Positions 1 through 4,795 of a DNA stretch of 7,388 nt are shown here, piece by piece. A model generated the notes under the pieces. The model did no database searches. It worked only from the letters and a program-made list of their open reading frames with translations, and was not told where the DNA came from. Source of the stretch: Devosia sp. (GTDB taxonomy: Bacteria > Pseudomonadota > Alphaproteobacteria > Rhizobiales > Devosiaceae); NCBI GenBank assembly GCA_028290685.1, contig JAQGJI010000071.1, forward strand, positions 1-7,388, in the 5' to 3' direction. The stretch's first letter is position 1. Each line of letters starts with the position of its first letter. The position numbers were made by a program, and so were the translations under genes.

Positions 1-455
1 TTCTCGCGCTCGGCGACGAAGATCATCTCCTTGGTGATGATGCCGGCGCGCGCATATTCAAGCTGGGTGATCGGCCGCCCCGCCTTGCCGCGCAGCGGCT
101 GGTTGGCGAGCGGAAATTGCGCGACGGCCCGTTGGGGCGAGACATGGCCGTCGTCTTCCGGCTTGATGGCGCGGCCCTCGTAGGGTTCGGCGTCGCCGCG
201 CTGAGCGATCCAGCCTTCGCGCAGGCGTGGCAGGCCGCGCTCAAGATTGATGGCAGCGGCGGGGTCGGTATATGGGCCGGAAGTGTCGTAAACCCGAAAC
301 GCCGAGGCGGCTGGATCGCTGAGGCCGATTTCGCGAAACGGCACCCGCACGTCGGGAGCGATTGCGCTGCTCGCATAGACCTTGCGGGACGCAGAAAGCG
401 GGGTGGTAGACACGCCGCTGGCGCCAAGCGCCTTGGCGTCGAATAGTTTGTTCAC
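1..455 (-). CDS. thiC: Phosphomethylpyrimidine synthase ThiC, N-terminal part (runs off left edge)
   Basis: ThiC is a cytosolic radical-SAM [4Fe-4S] enzyme that rearranges 5-aminoimidazole ribotide into HMP-phosphate, the pyrimidine half of thiamin. Only the first 151 codons are here, reading leftward without a stop to the edge. They cover the N-terminal ThiC-associated region: DVRVPFREI (residues 35-43), VYDTSGPYTDP (55-65) and GRPITQLEYARAGIITKEM (126-144), all easily aligned with known ThiC proteins. The substrate-binding barrel and the C-terminal cluster-binding CxxCxxxxC motif lie outside the window. The start chosen is GTG at 455-453, because GGAGA (467-463) sits 7 nt upstream and the family similarity begins soon after it. 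A nearby ATG (469-467) is in another frame. The gene follows a TPP riboswitch, as is usual for thiC, and is divergent from bluB. The assignment is very secure. A benzimidazole-forming BzaF-type paralogue is unlikely given the riboswitch and the N-terminal extension. Confidence 0.95.
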   Translation of the reverse strand, partial: MNKLFDAKALGASGVSTTPLSASRKVYASSAIAPDVRVPFREIGLSDPAASAFRVYDTSGPYTDPAAAINLERGLPRLREGWIAQRGDAEPYEGRAIKPEDDGHVSPQRAVAQFPLANQPLRGKAGRPITQLEYARAGIITKEMIFVAERE

Positions 456-525
456 GATGGGTCTCCATGCTTTCTCGTGAAAACGGAAACCCGGGACGCA
501 GCTCTGGTGGCGGATAACGATCCCG

Positions 526-618
526 TCCCTTCGCCGGCATTACCCGGATCAGGTTCAAAGGGTTCGGCTTCTCAGCCATCTCAGACCAGACCCTTGCGAA
601 TCTGGACACCCCTCGGAC
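526..618 (-). ncRNA. TPP riboswitch (THI element) in the thiC leader
   Basis: Read on the minus strand, the conserved THI-box pieces occur in order. First comes GGCTGAGA (577-570), then ACCCTTTGAACCTGATC (563-547), then TAATGCCGGCGAAGGGA (543-527). The 5' side of the basal stem is formed by GTCCGAGGGGTG near 618-607. This is the thiamin pyrophosphate aptamer, which in Gram-negative bacteria usually lowers translation or transcription of thiC when TPP is plentiful. The extra hairpin between the 5' arm and the GGCTGAGA box (about 605-580) is the variable P3a-type arm. About 70 nt separate the aptamer from the GTG start. The 3' GGGACG (529-524) can pair with CGTCCC (498-493) downstream, which is a plausible switching helix. 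Confidence 0.95.
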
Positions 619-624
619 CCGGCG

Positions 625-653
625 AGAAAACGCCATCGACTTGCCGATGTCAA
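625..653 (-). promoter_or_regulatory. Candidate sigma-70 promoter for thiC
   Basis: On the minus strand a perfect TTGACA (653-648) is followed after 17 nt by TTTTCT (630-625), a weak -10. The predicted start falls near 618, exactly where the TPP aptamer begins. That supports the call more than the weak -10 does. Confidence 0.5.
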
Positions 654-669
654 GCTGCGGCCTGCAGCC

Positions 670-699
670 TTGCCAGACCGCTCCTTAAGGCGGTACAGC
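670..699 (+). promoter_or_regulatory. Candidate sigma-70 promoter for bluB
   Basis: TTGCCA (670-675, five of six matches to the -35 consensus) is followed after 18 nt by TACAGC (694-699, a poor -10). A start near 706 would coincide with the 5' end of the cobalamin aptamer. This is weak on sequence alone and is supported mainly by position. Confidence 0.3.
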
Positions 700-860
700 A
701 CGGATATCTGGTGCCTGCTGCGGCGGGAGAATCGGGAACGCGGTTGTAATCCGCGACGTGCCCAGCGCTGTGCGGGGGACCTTGCGAGCATATGCCACTG
801 GCCACGGCTGGGAAGGCGCTTGCCGGGATTGATCCCAAGTCAGAAGACCGGCCAGGTGAC
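700..860 (+). ncRNA. Cobalamin (B12) riboswitch in the bluB leader
   Basis: The segment carries the ordered hallmarks of an adenosylcobalamin-type aptamer. GGTGCC lies at 710-715, and a GGGAA-like box runs into CGCGGTTGTAATCCGCG near 733-756. GCCCAGCGCTGT is near 760, GCCACTGG near 796-803, GGGAAGGCG near 810-818, and the B12 box AAGTCAGAAGACCGGCC at about 837-853. TCTGG (706-710) can pair with CCAGG (852-857 region) to close the basal stem. Such RNAs normally repress B12 synthesis or uptake genes when cobalamin is abundant. The placement directly upstream of bluB, whose product is part of B12, fits this role. A reading frame runs through the 3' part of the element into bluB, but it is incidental. 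Confidence 0.93.
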
Positions 861-866
861 CATCGA

Positions 867-914
867 AGCTGGTTGGACGCCAGCTCCTGTAACGTGTTCA
901 ACAGGGGCTATGCC
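867..914 (+). promoter_or_regulatory. Putative riboswitch expression platform covering the bluB ribosome-binding site
   Basis: Two small stems lie between aptamer and start codon. AGCTGG (867-872) pairs with CCAGCT (880-885), and CCTGT (886-890) pairs with ACAGG (901-905). The second stem includes the first three bases of the Shine-Dalgarno AGGGG (903-907), which lies 7 nt before the ATG at 915. This suggests translational control by masking the ribosome site. No T-rich terminator is visible here. The pairing was read by eye and no folding energy was calculated. Confidence 0.45.
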
Positions 915-1628
915 ATGCCGGAGCCAATTGTTTCGCCTGAATTTTTGCCACGCCTTGCCCAGGGCGGGCCTTTTTCCGATGCCGAGCGCCAGGCTGTTTA
1001 TCGCGCCATCTACAGCCGGCGGGATGTGCGTGGGCAGTTTGAACCCGATGCTGTTGCTGACGCCGTGCTGTCGCGAATTCTGGACGCGGCGCACCATGCG
1101 CCCTCTGTCGGTTTCATGCAGCCGTGGAACTTCCTCGTGGTGCGCGATGCCGAAAAGAAACGGCAGGTTGCCGATATCTTCGCACGTGCCAATACCGAAG
1201 CCGCTGCCATGTTCCCTGAAGATCGTCAGGACCAGTATCGGGCGCTCAAGCTCGAGGGCATCACCAGCGCGCCGCTCAACATCTGCGTGACTTGCGATCG
1301 CACACGCGGCGGCCCGGTCGTGCTGGGCGCCACCCACATGCCTGACATGGACCTGTTCAGCACAGTTTGTGCCGTACAGAACCTATGGCTCGCTGCCAGA
1401 GCCGAAGGGCTGGGCGTCGGCTGGGTCAGCATCCTCAAGGAAGCCGAGGTGAAGGCGGTACTGGGAATTCCCGACACAGTCCGAATAGTCGCTTATCTGT
1501 GCGTGGGCAAAGTCGAGAACTTCTTTGCAACGCCCGAACTGGAGCAGAAGGGATGGCAGGCCAGGCTACCGCTTGAAGACCTGGTTTTTGACGATTGCTG
1601 GGGAGCCCGGCACAGTAAACCGGGGTGA
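915..1628 (+). CDS. bluB: 5,6-dimethylbenzimidazole synthase BluB
   Basis: BluB is a flavin-destroying, nitroreductase-fold enzyme. It uses O2 to fragment bound FMNH2 and releases 5,6-dimethylbenzimidazole, the lower axial ligand of cobalamin. The 237-residue product is of normal length and matches rhizobial BluB throughout: RRDVR (35-39), APSVGFMQPWNF (62-73), CVTCDRTRGG (124-133), MDLFSTVCAVQNLWLAARAE (145-164) and LPLEDLVF (218-225). Asp37 and Ser172 (in GWVS) align with the residues reported as important in the Sinorhizobium enzyme (Asp32 and Ser167). The frame is open from an ATG at 792, but that would put translation through the B12 aptamer. The ATG at 915 has AGGGG 7 nt upstream and matches the family N-terminus, so it is preferred. 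The gene is probably monocistronic, since the next genes run the other way. No obvious intrinsic terminator follows. Confidence 0.96.
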   Translation: MPEPIVSPEFLPRLAQGGPFSDAERQAVYRAIYSRRDVRGQFEPDAVADAVLSRILDAAHHAPSVGFMQPWNFLVVRDAEKKRQVADIFARANTEAAAMFPEDRQDQYRALKLEGITSAPLNICVTCDRTRGGPVVLGATHMPDMDLFSTVCAVQNLWLAARAEGLGVGWVSILKEAEVKAVLGIPDTVRIVAYLCVGKVENFFATPELEQKGWQARLPLEDLVFDDCWGARHSKPG

Positions 1629-1925
1629 GCGTCCTCGATGTTACCCATTACACGGTGCTGGAGCTGGTGAAGAGATAACCGGTTCCAGCCCAGGCTGATG
1701 CGGACAGCAAACGCTGTGACAGCTACGACGTTCGCCGAGCGCACGCAGTAGGACAGTTCAACGGCGCCGGACAGCAGGCGGCCGGTTCATGCTATAATCA
1801 GCGCCATCGCACGACATGCGTAAGTTCCATAATATATATTATGCGAACGACGCTTGTGCGCAGACAGCGACCCTGAGGGTCCGGCATTGCCGTTACCTCC
1901 CCAGGGTCGATACTGAATGTTTGGC
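1629..1925. other. Gene-poor region between two convergent units
   Basis: No credible coding frame is seen between the ends of bluB and the small minus-strand gene. The region contains a perfect TATAAT (1793-1798) without a convincing -35 (CGGACA at 1768-1773, 19 nt away). It also holds a large inverted repeat centred near 1835 and a short hairpin GACCC-TGA-GGGTC (1869-1881) with no T-run. A conventional terminator for either flanking unit is not visible. Confidence 0.6.
1808..1860. repeat. Long imperfect inverted repeat with perfect AT-rich palindromic core
   Basis: The core CATAATATATATTATG (1828-1843) is a perfect 16-bp palindrome. Further arms pair around it: GTTC (1824-1827) with GAAC (1845-1848), GCGT (1818-1821) with ACGC (1850-1853), and CGCAC (1808-1812) with GTGCG (1856-1860). 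They are separated by small bulges and internal loops. The whole can form a hairpin or cruciform of about 53 nt between convergent genes. It could be a dimeric-regulator operator, a bidirectional transcription-end structure or a relic repeat. The sequence alone does not decide. Confidence 0.65.
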
Positions 1926-2162
1926 CTACTGCTTCTTACCGCTGCCCTCTTCGTCAGCCGATGCTGGCGTGCTGGAACTTTCAGCACGTTGATTGGTCGG
2001 GATGTCCTTGTACTCGGCAACCTGAACGCCTGTGCCATCCAGGCTCTGACCGGGCCGTCGCTGCGTTTTATCGCGGTTACTCAGGATGTCGTCTTTCCGG
2101 ACCATTTCGTCGTCCAGGTCCGTCATTGCGCCCGTGCCGCTCTTTTGACCGCCTGCCATCAT
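1926..2162 (-). CDS. Small hydrophilic protein of unknown function
   Basis: I do not recognise this family. The product is at most 78 residues, highly charged and polar, without Cys, Trp or any hydrophobic segment. It is probably largely disordered and cytosolic. Its middle (MVRKDDILSNRDKTQRRPGQ, about residues 20-39) is rich in Arg, Lys and Asp, and the tail is rich in Ser, Glu, Gly and Lys. The main support for a real gene is an excellent ribosome site: AAAGGAG (2173-2167) stands 4 nt before the first ATG (2162) and 7 nt before a second in-frame ATG (2159), which may be the true start. It lies 140 bp downstream of, and in the same direction as, the exported hydrolase gene, with no clear terminator between them. 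Co-transcription under the same stress-type promoter is therefore possible, but this is inference. Confidence 0.7.
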   Translation of the reverse strand: MMAGGQKSGTGAMTDLDDEMVRKDDILSNRDKTQRRPGQSLDGTGVQVAEYKDIPTNQRAESSSTPASADEEGSGKKQ

Positions 2163-2302
2163 CTGTCTCCTTTGAGCACTGAAAAATTTGCCACGTGGGA
2201 ATCAACTGTCCGTTGGGAAATTGGATGCACGCTGCGCCGAGTTGTCCGCCCGGCGCTCCTGCCACCCAGGCCATGGGCTCAACGGCTCCGACCTCCAAAC
2301 CG

Positions 2303-3427
2303 CTACTGTCCTTCAAACGCTGCGCGGAGCTTCTCACCGGCAAGGGCTTGGGCCTCTTTGGCCGAGGGCACTACGGCGGCCATGCCGAAAAACTCGTGCG
2401 TCACGCCATCGAAGGTTTTCTGCTCCACTTCAACGCCTGCCGCCTCCATCGCCTGGGCCAGCATTTCCCCATCGGACAGAAGCGGGTCGATTTCGGCGTT
2501 GATGATGGTGGTTGGCGGCAAACCAGCCAGGTCGGCCTCCTCGTAAAGGTCAATGCGCGGGTCGTTGCGCTCTTCGGCACTGTTCAGATAGTGCTCAAAG
2601 AACCACTCCATATCCGCCCTGCCCAACGGCGTGGCGTTCGCGTTCTCCTGGTAGGACGGCGTATCGGTTTGCCCACCAGCAATGGGATAAACCGCAACAA
2701 TCGCGTCCGGCGTCGTGAGTTCGGCGTCTCGGGCATGAATGGCCACGTTGACCGCCAATCCGCCACCGGCACTTTCCCCGACAATGGCCAGCGCGTCGAC
2801 GTCGCCGTTCCAGGAACTTGCATTCTCCACCACATACTCATAAGCGGCATTCGCATCGTCATGGGCAGCCGGGAACTTGTCCTCGGGTCCCTGCCGATAA
2901 TGTGAGGAGACCACGATCGCTTCTGCCTGATTGGCCAGTGCGCGCGCCGAGGCATCGTAGACGTCGATATTGGCGATAACCCAGCCGCCCCCGTGATAAT
3001 AGACGATAACCGGGAATGGACCCTCCCCCTCTGGGGTGTAAACCCGGGCCGGGATGTCACCCGCCGGTCCGGGAATCATGATGTCTTCGGTGCTGGCCAC
3101 CTCTTCGGGCTCTGTGCTCTCCCCTCGCTCCTCAAGCACCGCCATGGCAGCGTCGGCGGGGGTCGGCTGTGTACGGACCTGCTCGACGCTCAATGTGTGG
3201 ATTGGCTTGGCTCCAAGGTCCATAAGCTTTTCCAGAACGGCACGCATGTCCTCGGAGGCGCGTTCCATCGTGCCGCTGTCGTCCGAGGGAGCAGCCGTCT
3301 CGGTTGCCGAAGGCGTTTCGCTATTTGTCGGAGTATCTTGAGAGTCTGCCGGCGTAGCCGAGACCAGCATTGCCATGGCCAACACGACCGGGGAGGCTCG
3401 AAGAAGTTTCTCTTTGCGCAAGGTCAT
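2303..3427 (-). CDS. Exported alpha/beta-hydrolase, hormone-sensitive-lipase (family IV) esterase
   Basis: This is a 374-residue carboxylesterase-type hydrolase expected to cleave ester substrates outside the cytoplasm; the substrate is unknown. Residues 1-29 look like a Sec signal peptide: basic MTLRKEKLLR, a hydrophobic stretch, then an Ala/Ser-rich cleavage zone. A Thr/Ser/Pro/Glu-rich linker follows (about 31-56). Family IV marks are present: the oxyanion motif HGGGW (145-149), YRQGPEDKFPAAHDD (177-191, the counterpart of the usual YRLAPEHxFPAAxDD), and the nucleophile elbow GESAGG (217-222) with Ser219. Asp314 (in AEIDPL) and His344 (in VTHEFF) complete the likely triad. The ATG at 3427 has AAAGGA 6 nt upstream (3439-3434). 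Transcription probably starts from an EcfG-type promoter just upstream, which would tie the gene to the general stress response. It is divergent from the Asn-rich exported protein gene. The fold assignment is secure and the physiological role is not. Confidence 0.92.
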   Translation of the reverse strand: MTLRKEKLLRASPVVLAMAMLVSATPADSQDTPTNSETPSATETAAPSDDSGTMERASEDMRAVLEKLMDLGAKPIHTLSVEQVRTQPTPADAAMAVLEERGESTEPEEVASTEDIMIPGPAGDIPARVYTPEGEGPFPVIVYYHGGGWVIANIDVYDASARALANQAEAIVVSSHYRQGPEDKFPAAHDDANAAYEYVVENASSWNGDVDALAIVGESAGGGLAVNVAIHARDAELTTPDAIVAVYPIAGGQTDTPSYQENANATPLGRADMEWFFEHYLNSAEERNDPRIDLYEEADLAGLPPTTIINAEIDPLLSDGEMLAQAMEAAGVEVEQKTFDGVTHEFFGMAAVVPSAKEAQALAGEKLRAAFEGQ

Positions 3428-3457
3428 TTTTCATCCTTTCGGTAACTGGACGAGGAG

Positions 3458-3483
3458 AACGGACCCCTGCGGGGCGTTGTTCC
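3458..3483 (-). promoter_or_regulatory. EcfG (general stress response) type promoter for the exported hydrolase
   Basis: On the minus strand GGAAC (3483-3479) is followed by exactly 17 nt and then CGTT (3461-3458). This matches the known alphaproteobacterial sigma-EcfG consensus GGAAC-N16/17-CGTT. The predicted start, around 3450, would give a leader of about 25 nt containing the Shine-Dalgarno at 3439-3434. The spacer itself forms a CCCC-TGC-GGGG hairpin, which is probably incidental. Confidence 0.65.
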
Positions 3484-3602
3484 CCCTCCCCCGTCCCGCT
3501 GACCGGACGCTGCGGCCTGTACGCCCCAACATGCCCCCGGTTTTGTCTGCTCTCGAGAAGTTGAAGCCCATTTTCGGCCACGAAATCACCCCATCGGTGG
3601 CG

Positions 3603-3627
3603 GCAACCAGTGTGAAACACCGCCGTT
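3603..3627 (+). promoter_or_regulatory. Weak candidate EcfG-type promoter for the Asn-rich exported protein
   Basis: GCAAC (3603-3607, one mismatch to GGAAC) is followed by 16 nt and CGTT (3624-3627). The implied start near 3635 would leave a leader of about 40 nt before the ATG at 3673. A single-mismatch match of this length could arise by chance, but it faces the correct way in a divergent region that already has one good EcfG match. Confidence 0.3.
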
Positions 3628-3672
3628 ATGCTGGTCTGCCGGGGGGCAACAATCTCTATCTGGAGTACCACT

Positions 3673-4329
3673 ATGAAGACCTTCACCAAGCTTTTTGCTG
3701 TCACCGCTCTTTTGGCCTCTGCTTCCACTGCAACATTAGCGCAGGTTAGCGTAGGCGGCGCGCTTGATGCTGCAGGAAGCGTCTCGGTTGATGCTGGCAG
3801 CACCGGCGTCGATGCCGGGGCAAGTGGCAACGCAAATGCCAACGCGAACAACAACGCAGGCGGCAACAGCGACTCCAGTTCGGGCAGCAAGGCGGGTGGA
3901 AAAGCAGCTGCTTCAACAAATGCCGATGTCAACGTCGGCGGAAACGGCAACAGCAATCGGGCTTCGGCAAACGCCAGCGGCAATGCCAGCGGTGAGCTGA
4001 ACTATGGAGCAATCATCTCCGATCTCCGCACGTCTTCAGTCACGATCGATGACATTGAAGTGCTCGACAACGATGCCGAGATCAACGTGGTCACCTTGTC
4101 GGAGCTTCGCGGCAATGCAGGTGCGAACGCCAGTGCACTAGATCAGGCTGTGAGCGCTCAGGCGAACGCCCTGGCCGATCTTCAGGCTGCCATCCAGAGC
4201 GATGCAGAGCTGAGCGCGAGCATTGAAGCGGCGCTGCTAGCCGAAGGTGACTTTGATATGGAAGACGTTGTTGCCATCACCACTGCGGTGGACGGCAACC
4301 TGACCCTGGTGGTCGACGATTCCGAATAA
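3673..4329 (+). CDS. Exported low-complexity Asn/Ala/Gly-rich acidic protein of unknown function
   Basis: The 218-residue product begins with a clear signal peptide (MKTFTKLFAVTALLASASTA, cleavage likely after TLA at residue 23). Residues 26-107 are low complexity, dominated by Gly, Ala, Asn, Ser and Val, with GNANANANNNAGGN at 52-65. Residues 109-218 form a more ordinary, strongly acidic domain with SDLRTSSVTIDDIEVLDND (116-134), an Ala/Gln-rich probably helical stretch (about 150-190), and a TLVVDDSE end. There are no cysteines. The protein is therefore periplasmic or secreted. A surface or matrix component is possible, but no known adhesin or curli repeat is recognised. An in-frame ATG at 3628 is rejected: the ATG at 3673 has GGAG 7 nt upstream (3662-3665) and places the signal peptide at the N-terminus. 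The gene is monocistronic, closed by the hairpin terminator just downstream, and divergent from the hydrolase gene. Confidence 0.85.
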   Translation: MKTFTKLFAVTALLASASTATLAQVSVGGALDAAGSVSVDAGSTGVDAGASGNANANANNNAGGNSDSSSGSKAGGKAAASTNADVNVGGNGNSNRASANASGNASGELNYGAIISDLRTSSVTIDDIEVLDNDAEINVVTLSELRGNAGANASALDQAVSAQANALADLQAAIQSDAELSASIEAALLAEGDFDMEDVVAITTAVDGNLTLVVDDSE

Positions 4330-4351
4330 CGTTTAAATACGTTCGACAGCG

Positions 4352-4374
4352 CGGCCCCTCCTTGTGAGGGGCCG
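4352..4374 (+). terminator. Hairpin terminator after the Asn-rich protein gene
   Basis: CGGCCCCTC (4352-4360) and GAGGGGCCG (4366-4374) form a perfect 9-bp GC-rich stem with a CTTGT loop, 22 nt after the stop codon. It is followed by TTGCTT, a short and interrupted T-run. It may also serve the convergent cupin gene, but there is no T-run on that side. Confidence 0.75.
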
Positions 4375-4403
4375 TTGCTTGAGGGGAACTATCTCGCCGG
4401 CCA

Positions 4404-4415
4404 CTGCCGCGGCAG
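4404..4415. repeat. Short GC palindrome between convergent genes
   Basis: CTGCCGCGGCAG is a perfect 12-bp palindrome just beyond the 3' end of the cupin gene, flanked by CGCCG (4395-4399) and CGGCG (4416-4420), which can also pair. It has no T-run, so it is at best a weak transcription-end or RNA-stabilising structure for the leftward operon. Confidence 0.35.
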
Positions 4416-4436
4416 CGGCGATGTACCGGCACCGAT

Positions 4437-4772
4437 TTAAATGAAATCCTGACGCATCGGAGTGAATACATCGATCAATCGTCCGGCCTCGAGCGCCACC
4501 ACGCCATGCACCAGACCTGCGGGCACGATAAAGCTGCCACCTTGCGTGATGACCTCCGTCACGCCGTCGATGATCACCTGAAACGATCCTTCGGCAACGT
4601 AGCTGACCTGGACATGGGGATGGCTGTGCAGCGCGCCGACAGCGCCTCGGTCAAAGCCGAATTCGACCTGCATCAGTTCCGGAGTGTGGATCAGCACCCG
4701 CCGGCGATTGCCGGGGCCCACCTCAAGCCAGTTGCTTGCACCCGGCTGGGCAAAGACCTGTTGCTCGCTCAT
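4437..4772 (-). CDS. kdgF: KdgF-like single-domain cupin (unsaturated uronate linearisation)
   Basis: KdgF proteins are small metal-binding cupins. They convert the 4,5-unsaturated monouronates released from pectin or alginate into their open-chain keto form. This 111-residue product has the family length and layout: LxxGxxRRVLIHTPELMQVEF (about 16-38), GALHSHPHVQ (46-55) with metal-ligand candidates His49, His51 and His53/Gln55, GSFQVIIDG (62-70), VPAGLVHG (83-90) with His89, and the C-terminal DVFTPMRQDF (101-110). That last segment corresponds to the DxFxPxREDF ending that carries the catalytic Asp and Arg in KdgF. ATG at 4772 has GGAGAG 8 nt upstream (4786-4781). The gene lies 23 bp after the Ldh2-type oxidoreductase and is surely in the same operon. 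The symbol is given by similarity. Other small cupins share the fold, so the exact substrate is less certain than the fold. Confidence 0.8.
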   Translation of the reverse strand: MSEQQVFAQPGASNWLEVGPGNRRRVLIHTPELMQVEFGFDRGAVGALHSHPHVQVSYVAEGSFQVIIDGVTEVITQGGSFIVPAGLVHGVVALEAGRLIDVFTPMRQDFI

Positions 4773-4795
4773 CTTGGTTTCTCTCCAGCCACCGT

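Noticed and set aside
241..636. 131-codon minus-strand frame across the thiC start and TPP leader
   Set aside because: It overlaps thiC in a different frame, shows no family similarity, and passes through the riboswitch.
792..914. N-terminal extension of BluB to the ATG at 792
   Set aside because: This stretch is the 3' half of the cobalamin aptamer and the leader. It has no matching ribosome site, and the family N-terminus starts at 915.
670..1290. 206-codon plus-strand frame
   Set aside because: It runs through the B12 aptamer and out of frame through bluB, with Ser/Arg/Pro-rich shadow composition.
1493..1744. Minus-strand 83-codon frame as a gene remnant after bluB
   Set aside because: Half of it is antisense to bluB and no similarity to a transposase or other family is visible.
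1869..1881. GACCC-TGA-GGGTC hairpin as a terminator
   Set aside because: It has only 5 bp and no T-run on either strand.
2077..2343. Minus-strand frame bridging the hydrolase end and the small gene (contains IQFPNGQLIPTWQIFQ)
   Set aside because: The translation looks somewhat protein-like in the intergenic part, but it overlaps both neighbours out of frame and lacks a ribosome site.
1917..2546. 209-codon plus-strand frame across the small gene and the hydrolase end
   Set aside because: It is antisense to two supported genes, has low-quality composition, and has no ribosome site tied to it.
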